Made by a program: the position numbers and the translations under genes. Under the pieces are notes generated by a model. It was not told the DNA's origin and did not search any database. It worked only from the letters and a program-made list of their open reading frames with translations. Shown piece after piece: positions 19,881 to 28,224 of a stretch of DNA of 64,000 nt. Positions within the stretch are counted from its first letter, which is position 1. Each line of letters begins with the position of its first letter. The stretch spans positions 62,001-126,000 of the forward strand of contig NZ_MAEJ01000027.1 in NCBI RefSeq assembly GCF_009933175.1. The letters run 5' to 3'. This DNA comes from Candidatus Enterococcus huntleyi. Its GTDB lineage: Bacteria; Bacillota; Bacilli; Lactobacillales; Enterococcaceae.

Positions 19881-21608
19881 ATGCAACGATATGAATTAAA
19901 TCAACTGAATCCGACAAAATACTTATTTTTTACTGGTAAAGGTGGCGTTGGTAAGACAACGGTTGCTTGTGCGACAGCGACAAGTTTGGCAGATAATGGC
20001 GCGAAGGTGATGTTGGTTAGTACGGATCCTGCTTCGAATCTGCAAGATGTATTTCAGACAGAATTGACCAATAAACCAAAAATGATCGACAGCATTCCTA
20101 ATTTGAAAGTAGCTAATTTTGACCCAGTGACGGCCGCAGCTGAATATAAGGAAAGCGTTGTTGGTCCTTACAGAGGGATTCTACCCGATAGCGCATTAGA
20201 AAATATGGAAGAGCAGTTGTCTGGTTCATGTACAGTGGAGATTGCGGCTTTTAATGAATTTGCAAATTTTTTGACGGACAAGTCTGTTGAAGAAGCCTAC
20301 GATCATATCATTTTTGATACAGCCCCGACTGGTCATACATTAAGAATGCTGCAGCTGCCTTCTGCGTGGAGTAATTACTTAGATGAAAATACGACAGGTG
20401 TTTCTTGTCTAGGACAGTTATCTGGTTTAGGCGATAAAAAAGAAATGTACGCTGAAGCAGTTAAAACGTTAAGTCAAGAAGAATTGACCACACTAATGTT
20501 AGTTACTCGCCCTCAAAAAGCGGCAATAATCGAGGCGACTCGCGCGTCTGATGAATTAAGTCAACTAGGTATTCTTAGCCAAAAATTAATTGTTAATGGG
20601 TTACTTGAAACAGCAGATGACCCTATTTCACAAACGATTTACGACCAACAACAAAAAGATTTAAGCGAGATGCCCGCAGAATTAAAGAAATTTGAGCAAT
20701 TCTATGTTCCTCTACGAGCGTACAACGTAACAGGTATCAAGAATCTACGGACTTTACTTGATAAGAATCAACCACCGATTTTAGAACAAGCCAATCCAGC
20801 GATTGAATTGCCTACACTCAGTGAGATTGTCGCTGATTTTATCGCAACAGATAAAAAAATTATTTTTACAATGGGTAAAGGTGGCGTAGGGAAGACCATT
20901 ATTGCGATTCAAATAGCTAAAGCTCTGTCAAAAGCTGGTAAGAAAGTTCATTTAGCAACAACGGATCCGGCCGATCACTTAAGTCTTTATTTAGCAGAGA
21001 CTAAAGAAATTTCTGTGAGCCATATTGATGAAGAGAAGGAATTGCAAGCTTACCAAGAAGAAGTTTTAGCTAAAGCAAGAGAAACGATGAGTGCGGATGA
21101 TGTTGCGTATGTGGAGGAAGATTTGCGTTCCCCTTGTACCCAAGAGATTGCAGTATTCAGAGCCTTTGCAGAGATTGTCGATAAGGCTGAAAATGAGATT
21201 GTTGTGATAGACACCGCACCAACCGGTCATACCTTGTTATTATTAGATTCTACTCAAAGCTATGCAAAAGAGGTCGAACGCAGTGCCGGTGAAGTTCCAG
21301 AGTCTATCAAAAAACTGTTGCCTCGTTTACAAAATAAGGCTGAAACCGAAGTATTAATGGTCACCTTACCTGAAACGACGCCTGTTTATGAATCATTGCG
21401 GCTTGATGCAGATTTAGATAGAGCAAAAATTGCTCATACATGGTGGCTAGTCAATCAGAGTATGTATGCGACAGACACTTCGAATGTAATTTTAAAAGCT
21501 CGCGCAGCCAATGAGATTGAATGGATAGAAAAAGTGGCTGAAGTATCCAATGGACATTTTGCAGTGGCTGAATGGGTGCCTAATTTTGAAGCAGAATTAG
21601 TCCACTAA
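19881..21608 (+). CDS. arsA: ArsA arsenite-stimulated ATPase
   Basis: About 575 residues; energises arsenite extrusion through the efflux permease. There are two homologous halves, each with a P-loop (GKGGVGKTT at about 19-26 and MGKGGVGKTI at about 331) and a signal-transduction motif DTAPTGHT. Arsenic-site cysteines are present (SGSCTVEIA, TTGVSCLG, RSPCTQEIA). The ATG at 19881 follows AAGGGGGAT; a longer open frame into arsD is not the gene. It normally partners ArsB; here it sits with two ACR3-type permeases and two ArsD chaperones. Confidence 0.95.
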   Translation: MQRYELNQLNPTKYLFFTGKGGVGKTTVACATATSLADNGAKVMLVSTDPASNLQDVFQTELTNKPKMIDSIPNLKVANFDPVTAAAEYKESVVGPYRGILPDSALENMEEQLSGSCTVEIAAFNEFANFLTDKSVEEAYDHIIFDTAPTGHTLRMLQLPSAWSNYLDENTTGVSCLGQLSGLGDKKEMYAEAVKTLSQEELTTLMLVTRPQKAAIIEATRASDELSQLGILSQKLIVNGLLETADDPISQTIYDQQQKDLSEMPAELKKFEQFYVPLRAYNVTGIKNLRTLLDKNQPPILEQANPAIELPTLSEIVADFIATDKKIIFTMGKGGVGKTIIAIQIAKALSKAGKKVHLATTDPADHLSLYLAETKEISVSHIDEEKELQAYQEEVLAKARETMSADDVAYVEEDLRSPCTQEIAVFRAFAEIVDKAENEIVVIDTAPTGHTLLLLDSTQSYAKEVERSAGEVPESIKKLLPRLQNKAETEVLMVTLPETTPVYESLRLDADLDRAKIAHTWWLVNQSMYATDTSNVILKARAANEIEWIEKVAEVSNGHFAVAEWVPNFEAELVH

Positions 21609-21689
21609 ACGTTTTACTTTTACACTTTTACGATAGATGAGTTTCTTTCTTAAAGGGACTCATCAATCTAAATGGAGGTTATGATAATT

Positions 21690-22013
21690 ATGAGGAAAAT
21701 TGAAATTTATGAACCGGCAATGTGTTGTCCAACAGGCGTGTGTGGTCCCTCTGTGGATCCAGAGTTATTGACAATTACGGCAATCACAAAAGAAGTCAAC
21801 GCGTCTGAGGAAAATCGAATCTATAGAAGAAATTTGTCACAGAATCCACAAGCCTTCGTAAGAAGTGAAGTAGTCAATCAAAAACTGAAAGAATCTGGGG
21901 TAGAAGGATTGCCGCTGACTCTCGTAGATGGACAAGTTTATCTGCAAGGGAAATACCCTACTATCGAACAAATACGTGAATTGACAGGATTGAAGTTAGA
22001 AGATATAAAATAA
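21690..22013 (+). CDS. arsD: Second ArsD metallochaperone
   Basis: About 107 residues. It has the N-terminal As(III) site AMCCPTGVCGPSVD (Cys12, 13, 18) but ends without the vicinal Cys pairs of the first copy. Sequence outside the motif differs considerably, so the copy is old or acquired separately. The ATG at 21690 has ATGGAGG 11 nt upstream. It sits after an 81-bp gap from arsA and 27 nt before the first ACR3 gene. Confidence 0.9.
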   Translation: MRKIEIYEPAMCCPTGVCGPSVDPELLTITAITKEVNASEENRIYRRNLSQNPQAFVRSEVVNQKLKESGVEGLPLTLVDGQVYLQGKYPTIEQIRELTGLKLEDIK

Positions 22014-22040
22014 ATTCTAGAAACTTTGGAGATGAAATAA

Positions 22041-23099
22041 GTGAATCAAGTAACAAAAAAATTATCATTATTAGATAGATATTTAACCTTATGGATTTTT
22101 ATCGCAATGGCTGTAGGGATTGGCCTAGGTTATTTCTTACCCGGCGTACCTAAAATGATTAATCATTTAGAAGTCGGGACAACCTCTATTCCGATTGCAA
22201 TCGGTCTAATATTGATGATGTATCCCCCTTTAACCAAAGTGAAATATGAAGAAATGTGGCGTGTATTCAAGAATTGGAAAGTTTTGCTGCTGTCCTTAGT
22301 GCAAAATTGGATTGTCGGTCCCATTGTTATGTTCATATTGGCGGTAGTTTTTCTTCATAACTATCCAGACTACATGGTCGGACTGATCATGATTGGTCTT
22401 GCTCGATGTATTGCGATGGTCATTGTTTGGAGTGAACTTGCTCAAGGCGATAGTGAGTACACGGCAGGCTTAGTCGCCTTTAACTCGATCTTCCAAATCG
22501 TTTTCTATTCGCTATTTGCATATATATTTGTGACCGTGTTGCCGACATGGTTAGGTTTAGAAACGCATTCAGTAAATATAACTATGGGCGAGATTGCCAA
22601 AAGTGTCTTTATTTATCTAGGAATTCCTTTTATTGCTGGGATTAGTTCAAGATTTCTTTTACTTAAATTCAAAGGGAAAACGTGGTTTGAAACAAAATTC
22701 ATTCCTAAAATTAGTCCAATTACATTAATTGCTTTGTTATTTACAATCGTGATTATGTTTTCTGTTAAAGGGGAAAAAGTCATTGAATTACCTCTTGATG
22801 TTGTAAGAATTGCCATTCCATTATTTTTATACTTTATTATTATGTTTTTTGTTTCATTCTTCATTTCTAATAAAATGGGTACGAGTTATCCAGTCGCAGC
22901 ATCGCTCTCTTTTACTGCAGCCAGTAATAATTTTGAATTAGCGATTGCTGTGGCAGTAGGTGTCTTTGGTATTAATTCGGGAGAAGCTTTTGCAGCCGTT
23001 ATCGGTCCACTAGTTGAAGTGCCCGTACTCATCGCATTAGTGAATGTTGCTTTGAAATTTAAACAAAAATATTTTACGAAAGAAGGCGTAAGCCACTAG
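22041..23099 (+). CDS. ACR3-family arsenite efflux permease (first copy)
   Basis: A 352-residue, ten-helix permease of the bile/arsenite/riboflavin transporter superfamily. The conserved helix-4 Cys is present in [13 protein letters not shown], and the [20 protein letters not shown] and GPLVEVPVL motifs are typical of ACR3. It exports As(III), probably with ArsA. The start is a GTG with TTGGAGATG upstream. A second, clearly different ACR3 gene follows after 9 nt, so the operon carries a tandem pair from two sub-branches of the family. Confidence 0.92.
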   Translation: MNQVTKKLSLLDRYLTLWIFIAMAVGIGLGYFLPGVPKMINHLEVGTTSIPIAIGLILMMYPPLTKVKYEEMWRVFKNWKVLLLSLVQNWIVGPIVMFILAVVFLHNYPDYMVGLIMIGLARCIAMVIVWSELAQGDSEYTAGLVAFNSIFQIVFYSLFAYIFVTVLPTWLGLETHSVNITMGEIAKSVFIYLGIPFIAGISSRFLLLKFKGKTWFETKFIPKISPITLIALLFTIVIMFSVKGEKVIELPLDVVRIAIPLFLYFIIMFFVSFFISNKMGTSYPVAASLSFTAASNNFELAIAVAVGVFGINSGEAFAAVIGPLVEVPVLIALVNVALKFKQKYFTKEGVSH

Positions 23100-23108
23100 G
23101 AGGAAAAA

Positions 23109-24191
23109 ATGAGCGCTGAAAATAAAAAACAAGGATTAGGGATTTTTGAAAAGTATCTGACTTTATGGGTTATTTTATGTATGGCAGTAGGTGTGCTGAT
23201 TGGGAAGTTTATTCCAGCTGTGCCAGACACATTAAGTAAATTTGAGTATTATCAAGTCTCTATTCCAACCGCGATATTAATCTGGTTAATGATTTATCCG
23301 ATGATGTTGAAAATTGATTTTACTAGCATTGCTCGTGCAGCAAAGAAACCCAAAGGACTAATTATCACCTGTGTAACCAATTGGTTGATTAAACCATTTA
23401 CTATGTATGCCATTTCGGCCTTCTTCTTTTATGTTGTCTTCAAAAATCTAATTCCTGTGGATCTAGCTAAGGAATATGTTGCCGGTGCAGTCATTTTAGG
23501 TGCAGCACCTTGTACCGCTATGGTTTTTGTTTGGAGTTATTTAACAAAAGGTGACGCAGGCTATACCTTGGTTCAAGTAGCTATCAATGATTTGATTATT
23601 CTGTTTCTATTCGCACCTATCGTAGCGTTCTTACTAGGTGTTGACAATGTGGCCGTTCCAATGGGGACACTCCTATTATCAACGTTGCTCTTTGTGGTTG
23701 TACCGCTATTATTAGGCTTCTTCACACGCGTGATAATTATAAAAAATAGAGGCTTAGCTTATTTTGAAAATGTCTTCTTGAAGAAATTTGATTCGGTTAC
23801 CATTATTGGGTTATTATTAACATTGATTATTATTTTCTCTTTTCAAGGAGAAAAGATTTTAGCTAACCCTATGCATATTTTACTTATCGCGATTCCATTA
23901 ATTATCCAAACCTTTCTTATTTTTACAATCGCTTATGGATGGGCTAAGATTTGGAAGCTACCGCATGATATTGCATCACCAGCAGGTATGATTGGCGCAA
24001 GTAACTTTTTTGAATTAGCAGTTGCAGTAGCTATTTCATTATTTGGGTTACAATCCGGCGCTACGTTAGCGACTGTAGTTGGCGTCTTAGTCGAAGTACC
24101 AGTCATGTTACTGTTAGTTAAAATATCTAATCGCACAAAAAATTGGTTCATTCAAAATCCATCAGAATTGTCTGATATCGGAGGGAAATAA
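23109..24191 (+). CDS. ACR3-family arsenite efflux permease (second copy)
   Basis: A 360-residue, ten-helix permease with the catalytic Cys in [15 protein letters not shown] and the [17 protein letters not shown] and [10 protein letters not shown] motifs. It shares overall plan with the upstream copy but the sequences differ widely. AGGAGG lies just before the ATG. Only 2 nt separate it from arsC. Both pumps in one operon could differ in substrate (arsenite versus antimonite) or coupling to ArsA; this is inference. Confidence 0.93.
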   Translation: MSAENKKQGLGIFEKYLTLWVILCMAVGVLIGKFIPAVPDTLSKFEYYQVSIPTAILIWLMIYPMMLKIDFTSIARAAKKPKGLIITCVTNWLIKPFTMYAISAFFFYVVFKNLIPVDLAKEYVAGAVILGAAPCTAMVFVWSYLTKGDAGYTLVQVAINDLIILFLFAPIVAFLLGVDNVAVPMGTLLLSTLLFVVVPLLLGFFTRVIIIKNRGLAYFENVFLKKFDSVTIIGLLLTLIIIFSFQGEKILANPMHILLIAIPLIIQTFLIFTIAYGWAKIWKLPHDIASPAGMIGASNFFELAVAVAISLFGLQSGATLATVVGVLVEVPVMLLLVKISNRTKNWFIQNPSELSDIGGK

Positions 24192-24193
24192 TA

Positions 24194-24601
24194 ATGAGAA
24201 AAATTTACTTTTTATGTACAGGAAATTCTTGTCGTAGTCAAATTGCAGAAGGCTATGGGAAAGCTATTTTACCAACAGATGAATTTGAAATTAAAAGCGC
24301 CGGCATTGAACAACATGGGCTAAATCCTAGAGCTGTTCAAGTAATGTCTGAGGAAGGGATAGATATCTCTACGCAAACATCTGATTTGATCGATATGGAT
24401 TATTTTAATCAAGCAGACCTAATTATTACGCTATGTGGCGATGCCAAAGACAAATGTCCAGTAATTCCAAAAGGGATTGAGCATGTTCATTGGGATTTGG
24501 AAGATCCAGCCAAAGCAACTGGAACAGAAGAAGAAATCATGAATAAATTCAGAGAAATTAGAGACGATATAAAAAGTCGTGTAACGAATTTGCTAGATTA
24601 G
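24194..24601 (+). CDS. arsC: Arsenate reductase, thioredoxin-coupled (LMW-phosphatase fold)
   Basis: A 135-residue enzyme reducing As(V) to As(III) for export. The P-loop CTGNSCRS (Cys8, Cys13) is the nucleophile site, and Cys81 and Cys88 (LCGDAKDKC) form the redox relay typical of the Staphylococcus pI258/Bacillus type that uses thioredoxin. GGAGGG precedes the ATG. Last gene of the ars operon; a terminator follows about 70 nt downstream. Confidence 0.95.
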   Translation: MRKIYFLCTGNSCRSQIAEGYGKAILPTDEFEIKSAGIEQHGLNPRAVQVMSEEGIDISTQTSDLIDMDYFNQADLIITLCGDAKDKCPVIPKGIEHVHWDLEDPAKATGTEEEIMNKFREIRDDIKSRVTNLLD

Positions 24602-24673
24602 GTAGCAACTGTCATCTATCTCGGTAAAAGATTGAAATACTTAAATTGTCCTTTTGATAAATTAGAAAATTAA

Positions 24674-24721
24674 AGTAAAAGCCATGCGAAGTGAAACACA
24701 AATCTTCGATGGCTTTTTACT
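24674..24721 (+). terminator. ars operon terminator
   Basis: AGTAAAAGCCAT...CGAAG (24674-24691) pairs with CTTCG-ATGGCTTTTTACT (24704-24721). Sequence from here to 24920 holds no gene that could be supported. Confidence 0.8.
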
Positions 24722-24920
24722 ATTTTAAAGGAAAAGTATCTGCTTTTGGTATCAAAATGGATTCATCTATCTGACATACTGGCGAGTAATTTTTGACCCT
24801 ATAGTTGACCTTCTCACTCATATTTAAATAGGTGTGACCGGCTAATATAACTATTCAAGAATCCAGCAGATTAGCTAATTCTGTCCTTGAAACCCTATTA
24901 GACAGCTATCCAGCCATCAA

Positions 24921-25012
24921 TACGGTATCAAAGACACAAACGCTGCAGAATAATCAAAACATTGGTAAGACAAAGTTTAACAGACCACTCCTTCGGGGAC
25001 GGTCTGTTTTTT
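24921..25012 (+). repeat. Copy B of the rpmE2 3'-end repeat (right edge of ars island)
   Basis: 91 of 92 bp identical to 18961-19052, including codons of the rpmE2 C-terminus, the stop and the terminator. Core 24946-24979 with centre CATT. There is no rpmE2 upstream part here, so it is a target-derived duplication. The sequence just before each copy differs, which sets the repeat boundary exactly. Confidence 0.92.
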
Positions 25013-25100
25013 GTTTTGACTCTATTTTATCGATTTTTTCTTAAACGCTTGTCCTGAAGTGAACGCCATAACTTAGAATTACTGAAGGGTTGGTGGATGG

Positions 25101-25393
25101 ATGAAATATCTATATTTAATGCATCATGGTCACACCCCTTTGTCAGAGCTTGGCAAGAAACAGGTACTTATTACTATGCAATATTTTGTTAAAAATAGGA
25201 TTTTTTTGTTAATGATTATTCTTATACAGCTGATTTCTTCACTTGATCTTTTCTATTGTTGAGTATTGATTTAAAGAAGTTGAAAATTGTCTATTATGGA
25301 GGAAAAGACAAAAATGGCTCTCTCAATATTGCGGAATATAGCTATGGAAAATAATTATGTATATCTGAAAGAGGAAAAGTGATAGGTTAGGTA
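25101..25393 (+). pseudogene. Decayed histidine-phosphatase (phosphoglycerate-mutase-like) gene
   Basis: The start reads MKYLYLMHHGHTPLSELGKK, an eroded and internally deleted version of the usual MKxLYLMRHGxT ... LTELGxxQA opening; the catalytic Arg of RHG is now His. Frame shifts follow (a DYSYTAD piece appears in another frame), and at 25300-25393 pieces such as GSLNIAEYSYG and YVYLKEEKVIG look like the family's C-terminal strand. No intact product is possible. A near-normal ribosome site (GGTGGATGG) is still in place. The family call rests on the N-terminal piece. Confidence 0.5.
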
Positions 25394-25422
25394 CTCTCAT
25401 CTTTCTATTTTAAAAATAGCAT

Positions 25423-25460
25423 AAAAAGCCAGTCAAAATTATTATTACTTTGACTGGTCT
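25423..25460 (-). terminator. Terminator for the small peptide genes
   Basis: CCAGTCAAA (25429-25437) and TTTGACTGG (25449-25457) form a 9-bp stem. On the minus strand it is followed by a run of Ts, so it ends the 25492-25840 transcript. Confidence 0.7.
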
Positions 25461-25491
25461 CTTGGAATACATAGAAGCGGAGTAACCCAAT

Positions 25492-25674
25492 CTATGCATT
25501 ATTATCTTTATAGCTTTTTTGAAATAGATAAAATATACTTGATGTAATCCCAAAGCTAAACGCTAAAAAGTATACTTCTCTGATCAATGATACAATCATC
25601 AATATAAGAAAAATATATTGAAGACGTTTTAACTTTGTTTTTGTCTTTCTTTTAGATTCCATAGTAATAGTCAT
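25492..25674 (-). CDS. Small basic membrane peptide, possible immunity-type protein
   Basis: A 60-residue (or 56, from the second ATG at 25662) peptide with a very basic N-terminus (ESKRKTKTKLKRLQ) and two short hydrophobic helices. It overlaps the upstream small peptide gene by 23 bp, implying translational coupling. Size, charge and position fit bacteriocin immunity proteins, but no family motif was recognised, so the role is speculative. It lies between rpmE2-repeat copies B and C. Confidence 0.4.
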   Translation of the reverse strand: MTITMESKRKTKTKLKRLQYIFLILMIVSLIREVYFLAFSFGITSSIFYLFQKSYKDNNA

Positions 25675-25840
25675 CGAATCCTACTGCAGCTGGAATTCCT
25701 GCAGCAGCAGCGATACCAGCTCTCCACCACCATCTGTTTGATTTATAGCTTGCAGCTGACAGACCAAAGCGTTTATGTGCCTCATTTGCTGTCCGCCCAG
25801 CTGTATAACCGACTCCTACAATTGCAATTAATTCTAACAT
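25652..25840 (-). CDS. Small Gly/Ala-rich aromatic peptide (bacteriocin-like or remnant)
   Basis: A 62-residue frame with GVGYTAGRTANEAHKRFG, an unusual SNRWWWRAGIAAAAGIPAAV stretch and the tail DDYYYGI. Composition is that of an amphipathic membrane-active peptide. There is no convincing ribosome site at the ATG (25840), and the frame stays open upstream to 25937, where the piece AFDIDDM reads as coding. It may therefore be the C-terminal part of the broken secreted protein that begins at 26119, whose start codon is in the same frame. No double-Gly leader of the usual kind. Confidence 0.35.
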   Translation of the reverse strand: MLELIAIVGVGYTAGRTANEAHKRFGLSAASYKSNRWWWRAGIAAAAGIPAAVGFDDYYYGI

Positions 25841-25947
25841 ATCATCAATATCGAATGCACGGGTATTGTGGTTATGGATAAATAAATTATCAACTTGTTT
25901 TAATTGATTTGTTGTGGGATAAAATATTGTGTTTTTTCAATAGAATA

Positions 25948-26119
25948 TCAATCGTTGTCTGTAAGATTAAATTGTTCTTTTATGTCTGAAGTATTTGAAT
26001 ACTGAACCATTTTTTCGTCAGTGATGTGATTTTCTACAGCCAAGGATGTCAATGGCATTAGACTGGTACTTAATGTTAAAATAAACAATACCTGATTTTA
26101 GAAAAATTGATTTTTTCAT
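25948..26119 (-). pseudogene. Frameshifted small secreted protein
   Basis: An ATG at 26119 with an ideal AAAGGAGAT ribosome site begins MKKSIFLKSG, then the frame is lost; one frame over it continues as a normal signal peptide (LFILTLSTSLMPLTSLAVEN) and a short polar mature part ending at the stop at 25948-25950. A single indel near 26085 explains this. Further downstream the original frame reopens into the Gly/Ala-rich peptide frame. Family not recognised; a decayed bacteriocin-type or exported protein is the best guess. Confidence 0.45.
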
Positions 26120-26247
26120 ATGAATATCTCCTTTATGATTATTTAATAAAGTAATTGGGATTACTCAATAAGTATCGCGTAGTATCAGGAAATAATCTGT
26201 CAAAATCACTTTGCAAACCTTTGGAATTTAACGTTGGAGGGGCGACT

Positions 26248-26709
26248 ATGGAAGAAAAATTGAGGAATTTAAGGAAAGCGTCCGGGTATACGCAAGAAGA
26301 ATTATCAACAAGAATTAATGTTTCAAGGCAAACTATTTCTAATTGGGAAAGAGGGTACTCGACTCCAGATGCAGAAAACTTAAAGATAATTAGTGAGTTT
26401 TACAACGTTCCAATTGGTTATTTTATAGATGATTTTACCCATATGGTTCACTCTCCTCAAGCAGAGAACGATTCTATTAATAATCAAGAATTCTATTTTC
26501 TATTGTTGGTGGCGATAGCTTCTTTATTTACTCCATTAGCAGCATTTATTTTGATATATTTAACTTTGGAATTCAAAAATAAACTAAATTTGAAAATATA
26601 TCACAGATTTTTATATATAGGTGTATTCCTTTCTATTTTAAATATAATGGTTATTCTTGCTGTTGGTGCTGATTTAATCATTTCTTTAATCTATAATTAT
26701 TTGTCCTAA
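26248..26709 (+). CDS. Xre-family regulator with C-terminal membrane helices
   Basis: About 153 residues. Residues 1-60 are a Cro/C1-type helix-turn-helix (LRKASGYTQEELSTRINVSRQ then TISNWERG). The C-terminal half has two hydrophobic helices (about 82-105 and 115-145), a layout seen in membrane-tethered Xre regulators that respond to envelope signals. The ATG at 26248 has GGAGGGG upstream; an earlier in-frame start lacks one. It is divergent from the decayed secreted-protein gene and probably regulated it. Confidence 0.8.
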   Translation: MEEKLRNLRKASGYTQEELSTRINVSRQTISNWERGYSTPDAENLKIISEFYNVPIGYFIDDFTHMVHSPQAENDSINNQEFYFLLLVAIASLFTPLAAFILIYLTLEFKNKLNLKIYHRFLYIGVFLSILNIMVILAVGADLIISLIYNYLS

Positions 26710-26851
26710 TATTTATTCGGACAGAATAGTGCAAATCTACGACACAAAAAGTAGGATCAATAAAACGATTCTTGTCAGATGTTAGTCCGATAAGTTTTTT
26801 TAGATGCTCCTCTCATTTCTAATGAAAACCAAGTGTATAGTAACCGAAGAA

Positions 26852-26900
26852 TACGGTAAACACTCCAGAATAATCAAAACTCAGGTAAGACAAAGTTTAA
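26852..26900 (+). repeat. Copy C of the rpmE2 3'-end repeat (decayed)
   Basis: TACGGTA, then an 11-nt deletion relative to copy A, then AACACTCCAGAATAATC and on. Core 26866-26899 keeps both arms exactly (CAGAATAATCAAAA and GGTAAGACAAAGTTTA) but the 4-nt centre is CTCA. After the core the similarity stops and the rpmE2 terminator is not kept. Confidence 0.8.
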
Positions 26901-26922
26901 TGAGCCTGGGTCATAGAACCAT

Positions 26923-26970
26923 CAAATAGAAGACCGGAAATCCTTTTTGCGATTTCCGGTCTTCTATTTG
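26923..26970. terminator. 20-bp perfect inverted repeat, bidirectional terminator
   Basis: 26923-26942 and 26951-26970 are perfect inverted copies (20 bp each) around an 8-nt loop. A/T-rich outer pairs allow termination from both sides; it closes the padR-DUF2812 unit on the minus strand. Confidence 0.75.
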
Positions 26971-27005
26971 GCTTGCCTAAAACTTATGTATAAGACTTTC
27001 TCAGA

Positions 27006-27605
27006 TTAACTATTTTTCTGTTTAAATAAGCGATAGCTCTTGATTGCAGCGACCATGGAAAAAATGCTTAAAGCTAAAATGAGTAATAAAGGCACTACTC
27101 TTAGGGATGCAAGAAAAGTTTTCACTAAAATTCGCCCGATAAATCCAAAGTCAGCCTGGTTAAAGGGATCGGGAGCTAGATACCAAGTAGGAATATCTTT
27201 AAGTCCAGGTAGGTAGATACCTAGACAAATGATCATTAGTGCCATAAAGAATGCAGAAAGGGCAAAGTAACGTTTATAACGTTCCTTACTTGAGTCAGCA
27301 TCTGAAAAAATATCCATCTCTTGATTTTCACTGCTTATAGGTAGAAAGAAATGATGTGACGAGCCATGATTACTGCTAACCGCTTGCCAACCACTGTCTT
27401 CGAAGAGCGTAAGATAATTTAAATAATCTTTTTTGTTTGCGAATAATCGATAATCAATCCGATAATTTCTTTTTTCTGGAACAATTTTTTCGAATCTATA
27501 AAACCCCAGTGAGTTATAGTTGACTAACCCCCAACCTGATTCAGCCATCCTTTCTAAATATTTTTCTTCTTTCTCGATATCAATAAAAAGTCTAAATTTT
27601 CTCAT
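27006..27605 (-). CDS. DUF2812 domain membrane protein
   Basis: A 199-residue protein. The N-terminal 75 residues match the DUF2812 pattern (MRKFRLF...EEKYLERMAESGW, YRIDYR, LFEDSGWQ). Two membrane helices lie at about 112-132 and 160-188. DUF2812 proteins are commonly encoded after a PadR repressor, as here (14-bp overlap), and the pair is thought to respond to envelope stress or drugs; the biochemical role is unknown. Confidence 0.8.
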   Translation of the reverse strand: MRKFRLFIDIEKEEKYLERMAESGWGLVNYNSLGFYRFEKIVPEKRNYRIDYRLFANKKDYLNYLTLFEDSGWQAVSSNHGSSHHFFLPISSENQEMDIFSDADSSKERYKRYFALSAFFMALMIICLGIYLPGLKDIPTWYLAPDPFNQADFGFIGRILVKTFLASLRVVPLLLILALSIFSMVAAIKSYRLFKQKNS

Positions 27606-27924
27606 GGGCTTCTCCTATCATCGTTTTTTTAGCAACGGTTACCATATGAGTCAATCGTTGCACCTCTTGCTCTAATATTTCCTTTCCTAGCTCTGTTAAA
27701 ACATAGACGCGACGCCGCTTATCTTCACTAGGAACTTCCTGTATCAATTTTTGTTTAGATAAATTCTCAATTGCTCCATACATTGTCCCCGCCGCAATTC
27801 GCACATGATGATTACTTAATGTTTCGACATTTTGCATAATTGCGTAACCGTGTAAAGGCTCTTTTAAGGAAAGTAGAATATAAAAAGTCGTTTCAGTTAA
27901 GGGGAGTAATTTATTTCTATTCAT
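27592..27924 (-). CDS. PadR-family transcriptional regulator
   Basis: About 110 residues: winged helix with LTETTFYILLSLKEPLHGYAI, the wing region GTMYGAIENLSKQ and EDKRRRVYVLTELG, then a short C-terminal dimerisation helix. The ATG at 27924 has AAAGGAAC upstream; the longer frame begins inside the promoter. A perfect 8-bp inverted repeat upstream is the likely autoregulatory operator. Partner of the overlapping DUF2812 gene. Confidence 0.88.
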   Translation of the reverse strand: MNRNKLLPLTETTFYILLSLKEPLHGYAIMQNVETLSNHHVRIAAGTMYGAIENLSKQKLIQEVPSEDKRRRVYVLTELGKEILEQEVQRLTHMVTVAKKTMIGEAHEKI

Positions 27925-27945
27925 GAAAATGTTCCTTTCTTTTTT

Positions 27946-27968
27946 ATATAGCTGGACTATACATGTCA
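27946..27968 (-). promoter_or_regulatory. PadR operator candidate
   Basis: ACTATACA - 7 nt - TGTATAGT, perfect inverted repeat. On the minus strand it contains TTGACA (27960-27955) reading toward padR, so a bound dimer would cover the -35 region. PadR operators usually have ATAC/GTAT-type half sites. Confidence 0.7.
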
Positions 27969-28224
27969 ACTGTATAGTTGATTTTTTTTTAGTTTCTTAC
28001 CTAGGAATATCTATTTAATCGATACCTTTTTTTACACCACGTGTGATTAAAATCAGCCGAAGGACGCGCTATAGCTAATTAGAAAGGTCGTTCAATTAAA
28101 TTCGTATCTTTCACAATCTACCTATAAATAACAAGCTTACATATTAGATTCATATAGGCGTGTTAAATTGTATGCAGTAAAGTTACTAAAATTGAAAAAT
28201 CAAAAGAAGGTAGAGGAAGAAGAA

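Noticed and set aside
25652-25840. Confident bacteriocin call for the WWW-containing peptide
   Set aside because: No recognised leader or family motif, a weak start and an open frame upstream; kept only as a low-confidence candidate.
26923-26970. 20-bp perfect inverted repeat as an IS end or recombination site
   Set aside because: Eight-nt loop, position at the end of the padR-DUF2812 unit and A/T flanks are better explained as a strong bidirectional terminator.
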